Assembly (NCBI RefSeq): GCF_003966695.1
Contig: NZ_AP018828.1
Coordinates: forward strand, 219,501 to 283,500
Direction of reading: 5' to 3'
Origin: Asticcacaulis excentricus
Lineage (GTDB): Bacteria > Pseudomonadota > Alphaproteobacteria > Caulobacterales > Caulobacteraceae
Length of the DNA stretch: 64,000 bases
Shown: in pieces, positions 37,080-46,393 of the stretch
Numbering within the stretch: the stretch's first letter is position 1
Layout of the letters: every line of letters begins with the position of its first letter
Made by a program: the position numbers and the translations under genes
Notes under the pieces: generated by a model
Told to the model about the DNA's origin: nothing
Database searches by the model: none
The model's input: only the letters and a program-made list of their open reading frames with translations

Positions 37080-38528
37080 ATGACCGCCCCCCTTTCGCCT
37101 GATGTGTTGCCTGACGCCCTGATTGCGCACCTGTCCGAAGGGGCGGATGACATCATCACCACCTCCTGCGCCGTGGTGATCCTGAAGGGCAAGCGCGCCT
37201 ATAAGGTGAAAAAGAGCGTCGATTACGGCTTTCTCGACTTCACCTCGGTCGAAAAGCGCCGCAAGGCCCTGCTGCGCGAACTGCGCTACAATCAGCGCAT
37301 GGCCGCCGACATCTATCTGGGGGTTGAGGAGATCAGAGGCGAAAGCGTGCTGGTCATGCGCCGCTTCGATACGGCCGGAGTGCTGGCCGAACAGAGCCAG
37401 TCGCGCGCGGACTGGGCACCTGATCTCGACCTGATGCACGATCTGGGGCAGATCGTGGCGCAGTTCCATGCCGGGTCTGAAATCTGCCGCGACGCCGAAC
37501 ACGAATTCAACATCAAATACGTCATCGACTCCAACAAGAAGAATATCGAGATCTTCCGCGACGAGCTTGGGGCCGAGGCGGTCGATGCCTATGATCGCGC
37601 CATTCAGGCCGCCTATGCCGAGCTGGTCGGGGATGTGAAACGCCGCTTTTCCGAAGGCTATGTGCGCCACTGCCACGGCGATCTGCACCTCGGCAATATA
37701 TTGATCGAGAACGACAGGCCGGTGCTCTTCGACTGTATCGAGTTCAATGAGCGTCTGAGCCAGATCGACGTGCTCTATGATCTCGCCTTCCTGCTGATGG
37801 ACCTGTGGGTGAGGGGGCATGACGCCGCCGCCAACACGGTGCTCAACATCTATGTCGAAAAGGCCGCGCGGCTGGAGGACGACATCCACAGCGTCTATGC
37901 CGGGCTGAAACTGCTGCCGCTCTATATGTCGGTGCGCGCCGGGGTGCGCTGCCACGTCAATGCCAACTATGGCGGCACACCCAACTACGCCATGGAAAAG
38001 GCGAAGATGTATCTTCAGGCGGCCCAAGCCTTCCTGGAGATGAAGCCGGCCGAACTTCTGGCCGTGGGCGGGCTGTCCGGGTCGGGCAAGAGCACCCATT
38101 CGCGCCACATCGCGCCGCAGACGGGGCGCGCCCCCGGTGCGCTGGTGCTGCGCTCAGACGAGATGCGCAAGCGCCTGTGGGCCTGTCCGGAGTTCGAGAC
38201 CCTGCCGAAGGAAGCCTACACGCCGGAAGAGAATGCGCGGGTGTACACGCACATGTTCGATCTGGCCCGCACAGCGGTGCAAAGCGGTCAGTCGGTCATT
38301 CTCGACGCCACCTTCCGCAATCAGGACCGCGCACGCGAAGCGCAGGCTTTGGCGGAAACGCAGGGCGTTGCCTTCCGGGCTTTGTGGATGGACGTCCCGG
38401 CGGATGAGCGTCTGAGGCGTGTCCTGCAAAGGCGCAACGATGTGTCTGACGCCACGCCGGACATTGCCGGGGCGCAGACCGATCCTCAACTGGACAGCAC
38501 AATCTGGACCCTGACGCCAAACCCGTGA
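37080..38528 (+). CDS. APH-like kinase fused to an AAA/P-loop kinase
   Basis: 482 residues in two parts. Residues 1-310 have an aminoglycoside-phosphotransferase fold with the catalytic HCHGDLHLGNILIENDRPVLFDCIEF. Residues about 325-480 form a P-loop kinase domain with Walker A GLSGSGKST, then VILDATFRNQDRAREA. This fusion is a known bacterial family of unknown substrate. It is not a resistance gene by sequence; a role in sugar or nucleoside phosphorylation is plausible. The ATG at 37080 follows the divergent HAD gene by about 95 bp. Confidence 0.85.
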   Translation: MTAPLSPDVLPDALIAHLSEGADDIITTSCAVVILKGKRAYKVKKSVDYGFLDFTSVEKRRKALLRELRYNQRMAADIYLGVEEIRGESVLVMRRFDTAGVLAEQSQSRADWAPDLDLMHDLGQIVAQFHAGSEICRDAEHEFNIKYVIDSNKKNIEIFRDELGAEAVDAYDRAIQAAYAELVGDVKRRFSEGYVRHCHGDLHLGNILIENDRPVLFDCIEFNERLSQIDVLYDLAFLLMDLWVRGHDAAANTVLNIYVEKAARLEDDIHSVYAGLKLLPLYMSVRAGVRCHVNANYGGTPNYAMEKAKMYLQAAQAFLEMKPAELLAVGGLSGSGKSTHSRHIAPQTGRAPGALVLRSDEMRKRLWACPEFETLPKEAYTPEENARVYTHMFDLARTAVQSGQSVILDATFRNQDRAREAQALAETQGVAFRALWMDVPADERLRRVLQRRNDVSDATPDIAGAQTDPQLDSTIWTLTPNP

Positions 38529-38679
38529 GCCGGCTCAGGGTAAATATCGCGTGAGAAGGTGCATTTTTGACACGTTTCCTGCGTATTGTTCGCGCAACAA
38601 CAGGTACACCGGTGACGCGGCCTTGTGATTGTCAGAGGGTCGGGCCGGGGCACAGAAAAGAGTATAGGGCTGGGACAAA

Positions 38680-39483
38680 GTGTCTGACGAGATGACGCAT
38701 TTTGACGGCGAAACCGCAGTGGACACCGGGCGGGTGCGCAAGAAGGGCTTTGGGTTTGCGCCGATCGCCTTTGTCATTAGCCTGTTTGCGCCCTTGACCT
38801 ACCTCACGGCCATGATGGCCACGCGCACGGGCTATATCAGCTACGATCTGGGCTTCAACACCATCGCCTTGAACTATGTGCCAAAGATGGCCACCTTGGC
38901 TATGATCCTGTCGGCCCTGTCGCTGCTGATCTCGCTGTTCAAGGCGCCGAAAACCTACGGACCGTGGGCTCTGGGCGCAGTGCTGGTGTCGGGATCGGTA
39001 CTGGCCGGCTATTACGCCTATGAACTGAGGTTGAAGTCGAGTCCGCCGATTCATGAGGTGGCGACCGACTGGGAACGCCCGGTCACCTTCTCGACCAAGC
39101 TGATTGAGGCACGTGGCCCCGCGGCGCACGTGGTGGAAGACGCCCCCTATGTCGGGCGCAACGTCGCCTATGAATGGGCAGGACAGTCGCTGGCGGCCAT
39201 CAATGCCCAGACCTGCCCGCTGGCGTCCTCTATCACGGGCCATACTAAAGACGCCGAAGCGGTGGCCCGCATCCTCAGAGAGCAGGGCTATGTGGTCTTC
39301 GGCAAATCCGACTGGCGCGTCGAAGCCACCTGGGAAGACCCGTGGTGGGGTAACAAATCGGACATCGTGGTGCGACTCGATCCGGACAAGACCGATATCC
39401 GCTCGGTCAGCCGCGAGGAGGCCGTCGATCTGGGCGGCAATTGCCAGCGCGTCATGGCGCTGATCGCGCGGCTCAAATCCTAG
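38680..39483 (+). CDS. DUF1499 membrane protein
   Basis: 267 residues starting at a GTG (38680; ATG at 38692 is an alternative). About three membrane helices at 25-120 (FAPIAFVISLFAPLTYLTAMMA, MATLAMILSALSLLISLF and YGPWALGAVLVSGSVLAGYYAYEL) precede the DUF1499 domain with FSTKLIEARG and SDIVVRLDPDKTDIRSVSREEAVDLGGNCQRVMALI. The domain is uncharacterised. A 106-bp palindromic element follows. Confidence 0.85.
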   Translation: MSDEMTHFDGETAVDTGRVRKKGFGFAPIAFVISLFAPLTYLTAMMATRTGYISYDLGFNTIALNYVPKMATLAMILSALSLLISLFKAPKTYGPWALGAVLVSGSVLAGYYAYELRLKSSPPIHEVATDWERPVTFSTKLIEARGPAAHVVEDAPYVGRNVAYEWAGQSLAAINAQTCPLASSITGHTKDAEAVARILREQGYVVFGKSDWRVEATWEDPWWGNKSDIVVRLDPDKTDIRSVSREEAVDLGGNCQRVMALIARLKS

Positions 39484-39505
39484 ATTTTTTGTCACACAGG
39501 GCGGC

Positions 39506-39611
39506 TTAGAGCGCATTCCGAAAAGTGTGCAACGGTTTTCGGAATCAAATGCGCGATAAAACAAAGCGTTAGAGCGGAGTTTCGATTCGGCCTGTACGAA
39601 ATCCGCTCTAA
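39506..39611. repeat. 106-bp palindromic element, full copy
   Basis: The element begins TTAGAGCGCATT and ends AATCCGCTCTAA, giving a 12-bp terminal inverted repeat with one mismatch. Inside are two hairpins: GCGCATTCCGAAAA with TTTTCGGAATCAAATGCGC, and TTAGAGCGGAGTTTCG with CGAAATCCGCTCTAA. It is flanked by ACAGGGCGGCTTA at 39496-39508 and again at 39611-39623, a 13-bp direct repeat that just overlaps both element ends. The same-length copy at 43793 lacks such a flank. It holds GANTC (CcrM-type) sites. Confidence 0.8.
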
Positions 39612-39664
39612 CAGGGCGGCTTAAGACTTGCTTTACCCTCTCCATCTGTCGAGAGGAGCCTGTC

Positions 39665-39814
39665 ATGCTGTCCCGTTTTGGTCTTTTTGTTTCAAAACGC
39701 GCCCTTTATGTGGTGACGGGCTGGCTGATCCTGTTTGCGGCGCAATTAAGCGTGGCCAGTTGCACCCCTGAACCTGTCACTGGTTACGCGGTGCGCATCA
39801 GTGCTGAACGCTGA
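39665..39814 (+). CDS. Small lipoprotein-like or membrane protein
   Basis: 49 residues read from the DNA: MLSRFGLFVSKRALYVVTGW, then LILFAAQLSVASC with a possible lipobox (VASC) and a short TPEPVTGYAVRISAER tail. The ATG at 39665 follows GAGAGGAG, a very good ribosome-binding site. If processed as a lipoprotein the mature peptide would be under 20 residues. Not recognised, but the initiation region makes a real gene likely. Confidence 0.5.
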   Translation: MLSRFGLFVSKRALYVVTGWLILFAAQLSVASCTPEPVTGYAVRISAER

Positions 39815-40356
39815 GTCCTGCCTGTAACACCAAGATAAAACATGAGTTTGTCCAAGGTTCGCCTTGTGTGACTCTGCACGCCTTATTCATGCTGCATTGC
39901 AACATAAATAACCGCGTTTCCTAAAAATAAGTTTCAATTGAAACGTAATGGCATTGCATTCCTGTTGCGAGCCTGCCGTGCGGAATTGCTCTTTTGTGGG
40001 GATAAACACGCTTGTTCAGGTGTGAAATCCTAAATTTTATCCAATTGTTTCAGAGAAGTTATCGATCTTATGATGCGCGTGTGTATCGGCGTATCAATGA
40101 GTGTGGGTGTCTAACGCATTCAAAAAATTGATGAAATCTTTTTGTGCCGCGCACGAAAGATCATTTTTTGGCCGCATTTGATCGATTTTGAGCCATTACG
40201 TTTCGACTGTGACTTAATTGGAACAGGTTGCAGTCGTAATTTAATCTTTCTTGTCACGAGATTGACGGAATTGTGACTGCGATGTCCTACTCACTCCCAA
40301 CAGCTCAGGCTGGAAATAAAGGTCGGGACATATCGACCTAAACCGGAGAACTCAGA
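39815..40356. promoter_or_regulatory. Long AT-rich upstream region of the large TonB receptor
   Basis: A 540-bp gap, more AT-rich than its surroundings. It has the perfect 14-bp palindrome GTTTCAATTGAAAC at 39931-39944. No gene is seen. The length and composition suggest regulation of the receptor, and a repressor of the LacI type would fit the palindrome size, but no regulator gene is adjacent. Confidence 0.5.
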
Positions 40357-43299
40357 GTGAAAAAAGACATCAAGAGATCAGGCCTCCTGGCCTCGACCGC
40401 TTTCTGTTCGGCGGCCTTGTCGGTGCTTGCCATGGCACCGCTGGCCCACGCCCAGGACGCCAAGGAAGCCAAAGCTGACGAGCCCGTTGAGGTCGTCGTC
40501 ACGGGTTCGCGCATCCGTATGCCGAACATCACCGCCATCAGCCCCATCTCGACGGTCAACGCCGCTGACATTCAGGCGCAAGGCATCACCCGCGTTGAAG
40601 ACATGCTGAACAGCATGCCGCAGGTCTTCGCCGGTCAGGGCAGCTTCTATTCTAACGGTTCGAACGGTACGGCCACGGTTAACCTGCGTGGTCTCGGTGC
40701 GTCGCGCACCCTGACGCTGATTAACGGCCGTCGTCTGGGGCCAGGTGTTGCTGGTGCTTCAGCGGCCGACCTGAACTTCATCCCGGCTTCGCTGGTGAAG
40801 CGCATCGACATCGTGACCGGCGGCGGTTCGGCCGTTTATGGTTCGGACGCTATCGCGGGTGTCGTCAACTTCCTCATGGACGACAAGTTCGAAGGCCTTG
40901 AACTGCAAGCCACTACGGCGCAGTACATGCACAAGAACGACAACGCCATTCAGTCGGTTGTCAAGGCACGCGGTTTCGCGCTGCCGGAAGAAAATGTTGT
41001 TGATGGCAAGACCAAGGAATTTTCGATCACCTACGGGTCCGGTTCCGACGACGGCCGTAGCCATGTGACGGCCTACGCCACCTACATGACCAATGAGGCT
41101 GTGCTTCAGGCCAACCGCGACTTCTCGTCCTGTAGCCTGACGGGTGGCGCTACCTTCACCTGCGGTGGTTCGGGTACCGCCAACCCGGCGCGCATCGGAA
41201 ACTTCCAGGTCGCGGGTTCGGGCGCTTCGGCGACCCTCGTCGCGCGTTCGCCGGCTTATGTGTATAACTTCGGGCCGACCAACTATTACATGCGTCCGGC
41301 CGAACGGTACACGGCGGGGGCTTTCGCCACCTATAAGGTGAATGACAAGGTCGAAGTCTATGGCGAACTGATGGCCATGTACGGCACTTCGGTTGCCCAG
41401 ATCGCGCCGGGCGGTATCTTCGCCGGCACGCAGACCATCAACTGCGACAACGCCTTTGCTACCGCTCAGCAATTGTCGGTCATGTGTGGTGCCAATGCGG
41501 GCAGCAGCACGGCGAACTTCACCGGCGTGGTAGCGCGTCGTAACGTGGAAGGTGGCGGGCGTCAAAGCGCCTTCTCGCTGACCTCTTATCGCATGGTGTT
41601 TGGTGCACGCGGCGAATTGGCGCCGGGTTGGGATTACGATGCCTATCTGTCGTACTTCTCTAATACGGCGACCCAGGACACGCTCAACTACTTCATGACG
41701 CCGAACATCGCCAAGGCCTTGATCGCGCGTAAGGATGCGTCGGGCAAGATCGTCTGTCAGTCGGTGATCGACGGTTCGGACCCGGCCTGTGTGCCCTATA
41801 ACCTGTTCAGCGCCGGAGGCGTTACCGCCGAAGCTCTGGCCTACCTGCAGGCCCCTGGCGGGAACAAAAGAGTTAATAACCAGAAGACCTTGGCCTTCTC
41901 CGTTTCGGGGGACTTGGGTCAGTACGGCGTGAAGTCGCCTTGGGCGTCCAAGGGCGTCGGCTACGAGTCGCGTAAGGATTCGGCTGATTCCCGCGCGGAC
42001 TACCTGTCTAAGTCGGGACTGTTGTCGGGTGCCGGTGGTGCAGACCCTGACGTAAGCGGCAAGACTTCGGTCAAGGAAATCTACGGCGAAGCCCGTGTTC
42101 CGGTCATCGAAGACATGGCCTTTGCCAAGGACCTGTCGTTTGAACTGGGTTACCGCTATTCGGACTACGAAATTTCGGGTGGCCTTGAAAACTACAAGGT
42201 CGGTATCGAATACGCCCCGGTCAGCGAACTGCGCCTGCGCACCAGCTTCCAGCGCGCCTCCCGCGGCCCGAACATCAACGAACTGTTTACCCCGCAGGTG
42301 GTGGGCCTCGATGGTTCGACCGATCCCTGCGCCGGTACGGCGGCTGAACTCGCGGCTGCGGGTATGACGCCTGAAAAGTGTGCGCGTTCGGGCGTGACGG
42401 CTGCTCTGTACGGCAAGATCGAATCCAACCCGGCGGCTCAGTATAACGGCCTCGGCGGCGGTAACCCGAACGTCAAGCCGGAAACCAGCGACACGATCGC
42501 ACTGGGTTTTGTGGCTCAGCCCTCCTTCATCCAAGGCCTGACGGTCACCGTCGATGCCTTCGACATCCGCGTGCGTGACTTCATCGGTGGCGTCGGGGCT
42601 GATCTGGCGATCAACCGCTGCGTCGATACGGGCAATCCGTACTTCTGTGGCCTGATCAAGCGCGACTCTCAGGGCTCTCTGTTCCTGTCGAACAACGGCT
42701 ACATCATCAACACCACCCTGAACGTGGGTTCGCTGCGCACGGTCGGTGCTGATTTCAACGTTGACTATTCGGCACCTCTGTCGCGCTTCGGTCTCGAAGA
42801 CCTCGGCTCGGTGAAGGTGGCTCTGACCGGCACCCTGCTCGATCAGTACAAGATCCAGCCGCTGCCGGGCGATCCGTCCTATGACTGCGCCGGTTACTTC
42901 GGTTCGGTCTGTGGCACGCCTAACCCCGAATGGCGTCACAAGATGCGCGTGACCTGGAACACGCCGTGGAACGACCTCGCCGTCAGCGCTCAATGGCGTT
43001 ACTTCGGTTCGGTTGACCTCGACGCGACGTCCGAAGATCCGCAGATGAAGAATGTCGGCCTGCGTCGTGCGACCGACCTGAAGATCGATGCCTATAACTA
43101 CCTCGATCTGACGGCCGCCATGACCTTCAAGGAAAAGTACACGGTCCGCCTCGGTATCAACAACGTGCTGGATAAGGATCCCCCGATCATCGGCGACGGT
43201 AACGGTGGTCCGGCAGGCCCGTACAACGGCAACACCTTCGCTCAGGTCTATGACGTTCTCGGACGTTATGCCTACCTGACCCTGACGGCGAAGTTCTGA
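40357..43299 (+). CDS. Large TonB-dependent outer membrane receptor
   Basis: 980 residues from a GTG at 40357 preceded by GGAG. Signal peptide LASTAFCSAALSVLAMAPLAHAQ, a TonB box (VEVVVTGSRI), a plug with ATVNLRGLGASRTLTLINGRRLGP and IDIVTGGGSAVYGSDAIAGVVNFLM, and a 22-stranded barrel ending in YAYLTLTAKF (terminal Phe). No STN domain. Caulobacterales have many such receptors for oligosaccharides or other scarce ligands; the substrate here is not evident. It is monocistronic with strong terminators after it. Confidence 0.95.
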   Translation: MKKDIKRSGLLASTAFCSAALSVLAMAPLAHAQDAKEAKADEPVEVVVTGSRIRMPNITAISPISTVNAADIQAQGITRVEDMLNSMPQVFAGQGSFYSNGSNGTATVNLRGLGASRTLTLINGRRLGPGVAGASAADLNFIPASLVKRIDIVTGGGSAVYGSDAIAGVVNFLMDDKFEGLELQATTAQYMHKNDNAIQSVVKARGFALPEENVVDGKTKEFSITYGSGSDDGRSHVTAYATYMTNEAVLQANRDFSSCSLTGGATFTCGGSGTANPARIGNFQVAGSGASATLVARSPAYVYNFGPTNYYMRPAERYTAGAFATYKVNDKVEVYGELMAMYGTSVAQIAPGGIFAGTQTINCDNAFATAQQLSVMCGANAGSSTANFTGVVARRNVEGGGRQSAFSLTSYRMVFGARGELAPGWDYDAYLSYFSNTATQDTLNYFMTPNIAKALIARKDASGKIVCQSVIDGSDPACVPYNLFSAGGVTAEALAYLQAPGGNKRVNNQKTLAFSVSGDLGQYGVKSPWASKGVGYESRKDSADSRADYLSKSGLLSGAGGADPDVSGKTSVKEIYGEARVPVIEDMAFAKDLSFELGYRYSDYEISGGLENYKVGIEYAPVSELRLRTSFQRASRGPNINELFTPQVVGLDGSTDPCAGTAAELAAAGMTPEKCARSGVTAALYGKIESNPAAQYNGLGGGNPNVKPETSDTIALGFVAQPSFIQGLTVTVDAFDIRVRDFIGGVGADLAINRCVDTGNPYFCGLIKRDSQGSLFLSNNGYIINTTLNVGSLRTVGADFNVDYSAPLSRFGLEDLGSVKVALTGTLLDQYKIQPLPGDPSYDCAGYFGSVCGTPNPEWRHKMRVTWNTPWNDLAVSAQWRYFGSVDLDATSEDPQMKNVGLRRATDLKIDAYNYLDLTAAMTFKEKYTVRLGINNVLDKDPPIIGDGNGGPAGPYNGNTFAQVYDVLGRYAYLTLTAKF

Positions 43300-43349
43300 T
43301 AAACGCCTGAATGTCCGGAGAGGCTTGTCCTCTCCGGCGCAGCGATTTG

Positions 43350-43389
43350 AAAAGCATGTTTCGGCCCTTGCGGATCGGGACATGCTTTT
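43350..43389 (+). terminator. Intrinsic terminator of the large TonB receptor
   Basis: AAAAGCATGT / ACATGCTTTT followed by a T-tract (TTTTTTCTTTT). A second perfect hairpin, CCGGAGAGG / CCTCTCCGG with a 5-nt loop, lies at 43315-43337. Confidence 0.9.
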
Positions 43390-43440
43390 TTCTTTTGGGG
43401 CAGGGAAGAGGCCCAGGACAAACAGACATTACAATCAAAC

Positions 43441-43474
43441 AAAAACCGCGCCCGGAGGACCGGACGCGGTTTTT
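43441..43474. terminator. Terminator of rpmG
   Basis: AAAAACCGCG(C)CCGG-AGGA-CCGG(A)CGCGGTTTTTT, with T-tracts on both strands. It lies just after the rpmG stop and faces the receptor terminator. Confidence 0.9.
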
Positions 43475-43497
43475 TAGTTTCCGATGCGGAAACTATC

Positions 43498-43665
43498 TTA
43501 CTTGATCTTGCCTTCACGGAATTCGACGTGCTTGCGCACGACCGGGTCGTACTTCTTCAGCACGAGCTTTTCGGTCTTGGTGCGGGCGTTCTTCTTTGTG
43601 ACGTAGAAGAAGCCGGTGTCCGCCGTCGAGTTCAGGCGGATCTTGATGGAGGCGGGCTTAGCCAT
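43498..43665 (-). CDS. rpmG: 50S ribosomal protein L33
   Basis: 55 residues: [20 protein letters not shown], with the family pattern [35 protein letters not shown]. It lacks the CxxC zinc motif of C+ L33 variants and so is the C- form. Short length kept it out of simple long-frame searches. Its own terminator lies immediately downstream. Confidence 0.97.
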   Translation of the reverse strand: MAKPASIKIRLNSTADTGFFYVTKKNARTKTEKLVLKKYDPVVRKHVEFREGKIK

Positions 43666-43792
43666 GGCGGAACCTTAACAAACGGATCGCGACCAACGGA
43701 ATCTCCAGGCCGCACAAATATTCAGGAGCGCGGAAAATACGCATCCACGCGCGGAAGTCAATGGCCAATATGGCCTTGGTCTTCATTTACTT

Positions 43793-43898
43793 TTAGAGCG
43801 CATTCCGAAAAGTGTGCAACGGTTTTCGGAATCAAATGCGCGACAACACAAAATGTTAGAGCGAGATTTCGATTCAAGCTGAACGAAATCCGCTCTAA
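43793..43898. repeat. 106-bp palindromic element, second full copy
   Basis: Starts TTAGAGCGCATTCCGAAAAG and ends GAAATCCGCTCTAA, exactly the same length and ends as the copy at 39506. The differences are mostly in the second hairpin stem (GCGAGATTTCGATTCAAGC against GCGGAGTTTCGATTCGGCC). It lies between rpmG and the 3' end of rnr. Confidence 0.85.
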
Positions 43899-43907
43899 CA
43901 GGCGCGA

Positions 43908-46265
43908 TCACCGCCGCTTACCCTTCTTGGTCTTCGATTTTTCGGTAATGCCCTTCTGGCGCGCTTTGCCCGATTTGGACCCGCCCTTCGGCCCGCCCGG
44001 TCCTTTGCGGCGCAGCGCCGTATCGACGCGCGAGCGCACGCCCAGACGCGGGCGCGGGGCGCTGGGGTCGGGGGCTTCGGGCTCGGACAGGGCCTTGAAG
44101 ACCAGCCCGCCGGTCATCGGCATGGCCTCCAACAACTGCACCTCGATCTTGCGCCCCAGCGTCCAGCGACGGTGATGGCGCTCCCCCACCAGCGCGTGGG
44201 CCGTGTCGTCATGAATATAATAGTCATCCACGAAGGAGGAGGCGGGGATGATGCCGTCGGCCCCCGTCTCGGTCAGCTTGACGAACAGGCCAAAGCGCGT
44301 GACGCCGACGATGCGGCCTTCGAACGTTGCGCCCACCTTGTCTTCGAGGAAGGCCGCCACATAGCGCTCTATGGCCTCGCGTTCGGCCTGCATCGAGCGT
44401 CGCTCGGTGGCGGTGATGTGCTCGGCCGTATCGGCCATGGTCTTGACCTCATAGTCGGTCAGACCGTCATCCCCTAGGTTCAGCGCACGGATCAGGGCGC
44501 GGTGCACGATCAGGTCGGCATAGCGGCGGATCGGCGAGGTGAAGTGGGCGTAGCGGTCGAGATTGAGGCCAAAGTGACCGAAATTCTCAGCGCTGTAATG
44601 GGCCTGCATCTGGGTGCGCAAAACCACCTCGTTGATGATTTCGGCGTGCGGCCCGTCCTTCTGGCTGTTGAGCAACTGATTGAAGCGCTCGGTGCGCGGC
44701 GGCTCGCCCTTGTTCCACGGCAGGCCGATCGTGGCCAGAAAATCGGCCAGATTGCCGACCTTCTCGAGGCTGGGCTGTTCGTGCACGCGGTAGATCAGCG
44801 GCGTCCTGTGCTTTTCCAGCGTCTCGGCGGCGCAGACATTGGCCTGAATCATCATCTCTTCGATGAGCTGATGCGCCTCAAGGCTGACGCGGGCGGTGAT
44901 GGCCACCACATTGCCCTCAGAATCGAGCTGTACCTTGCGCTCAGGCGAGTTGATGGCCAGAGGCTGACGCTCGCGCCGGCCGCGGCTCAGGCAGGCGTGC
45001 GCAGCCCACAGGGGCCTCAAGAGCGTGTCGAGGATCGGCTGCGTCTTGTCGTCGGGCGTGCCGTCGATGGCCGCCTGCGCCTGCTCATAGGAGAGCTTGG
45101 CGGCAGAGCGCATCAGGCCGCGCGCAAACTGATGGCCGATCTTCTTGCCCTCGGCATTGAAGACCATGCGCACGGCCAGGGTGGCGCGGTTCTCGCCTTC
45201 CTGAAGCGAGCACAGGCCCGACGACAGCACGTGCGGCAGCATGGGCTCCACGCGGTCGGGGAAGTAGGTCGAATTGCCCTTTTCGCGGGCGTCCCGGTCC
45301 AGCGACGAGCCCGATTTGACGTAGTGGGCCACATCGGCAATGGCCACCCACACGACGTAGCCGCCGGGATTGTTGGCGTCATCATCGGCATGGGCATAGA
45401 CGGCGTCATCGTGGTCGCGGGCGTCTTGCGGGTCAATGGTGATCAGCGGCAGGTGGCGCAGGTCCTCGCGCCCTTTGAGGTCAGGCGCCTGCGCGGCCTC
45501 GGCCTCGGCTTCGGTCGATGAGTCAAAGCCGACTTTCAGCCCGTGGGCGTGGATGGCCATGATCGAGGCGATGCGCGGGGAGTCCTCCTTGCCGATCACC
45601 TCAATGAGCTTGGCGGGCTTGGGGCCATAGCGGTGGTTGCCGCCTTGCGGCGCGGCGATCACCACATCGCCGTCTTCGAGGGCGTCGATGGCCCCGGCGA
45701 CGAGGGTGTAGCTGTCCTTCGACTTTCGATCGACGCTTTCGAGGCGGATGTCGCGCGGGCCCTTGCGCGCCTTACCGATGCGCACCACGCCGACCAGCTT
45801 GGGCGCGCCCTGATCCAGCACCTTGACGAGGTGGGCGATCCACTCCTCAGAGGTCTGCTCAAAGCGCACATAGATGCGGTCACCGACGGCAGGCGGCGTC
45901 TGGGCGATGGCTTTTTTCAGCGGGGCAAGGCGGGCCAGAGGCGGCTTGTGCTTCAGATTCGGATCGTCCGACTTGCCCCACTTGACCCACAGATCGCCGT
46001 CTATATCGCGCTCGACCACCTCGGCGACGCCGGTTTCGGGCAGGGCGCCGACGGCCCCGAACGACTTGCGCCCGCTCTTGTTCAGCTTGCCCGAGTCGGC
46101 CAATTGCTTGAGCCTTTGGCGCAGGGCGCGGCGATCTTCGCCCTTGAGGCCGAACTGTTTAGCCAGGGCGCCGACATCCAACTCACGGGCGGACTTAAGG
46201 ACGTCGAGGAGGGTGTCGTCATCCGGCAAACCAGAGGTGGCGCGGGGCGTAGAGGGTGTTTTCAT
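43908..46265 (-). CDS. rnr: Ribonuclease R
   Basis: 785 residues from the ATG at 46265. An N-terminal winged-helix-like part, cold-shock OB domains, the RNB catalytic domain with LPLITIDPQDARDHDDAVYAHADD (metal-binding Asp) and the conserved YFPDRVEPMLPHVLSSGLCSLQEGENR. A C-terminal S1 domain (GATFEGRIVGVTRFGLFVKLTETGADGII) is followed by a Lys/Arg-rich tail. It degrades structured RNA 3' to 5' and takes part in rRNA and tmRNA quality control. Confidence 0.95.
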   Translation of the reverse strand: MKTPSTPRATSGLPDDDTLLDVLKSARELDVGALAKQFGLKGEDRRALRQRLKQLADSGKLNKSGRKSFGAVGALPETGVAEVVERDIDGDLWVKWGKSDDPNLKHKPPLARLAPLKKAIAQTPPAVGDRIYVRFEQTSEEWIAHLVKVLDQGAPKLVGVVRIGKARKGPRDIRLESVDRKSKDSYTLVAGAIDALEDGDVVIAAPQGGNHRYGPKPAKLIEVIGKEDSPRIASIMAIHAHGLKVGFDSSTEAEAEAAQAPDLKGREDLRHLPLITIDPQDARDHDDAVYAHADDDANNPGGYVVWVAIADVAHYVKSGSSLDRDAREKGNSTYFPDRVEPMLPHVLSSGLCSLQEGENRATLAVRMVFNAEGKKIGHQFARGLMRSAAKLSYEQAQAAIDGTPDDKTQPILDTLLRPLWAAHACLSRGRRERQPLAINSPERKVQLDSEGNVVAITARVSLEAHQLIEEMMIQANVCAAETLEKHRTPLIYRVHEQPSLEKVGNLADFLATIGLPWNKGEPPRTERFNQLLNSQKDGPHAEIINEVVLRTQMQAHYSAENFGHFGLNLDRYAHFTSPIRRYADLIVHRALIRALNLGDDGLTDYEVKTMADTAEHITATERRSMQAEREAIERYVAAFLEDKVGATFEGRIVGVTRFGLFVKLTETGADGIIPASSFVDDYYIHDDTAHALVGERHHRRWTLGRKIEVQLLEAMPMTGGLVFKALSEPEAPDPSAPRPRLGVRSRVDTALRRKGPGGPKGGSKSGKARQKGITEKSKTKKGKRR

Positions 46266-46393
46266 GAGTCGCACTGTAAAGGGTTTGGCGGCGCGAGGCG
46301 ATGTTTTCTTGTGCTATGCCCGGTCTCTTCTGGCCGCCCTTGTCTCTGCGGTGACCGCGGGGTATCAAAACGGATCACACAGGGGAGAGACCC

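Noticed and set aside
37080-38528. Aminoglycoside resistance gene
   Set aside because: The APH fold is shared, but the AAA fusion and chromosomal context indicate a housekeeping family.
40759-43383. Long minus-strand frame across the large TonB receptor
   Set aside because: Arg-rich shadow of a clear receptor gene; no ribosome-binding site or motif.
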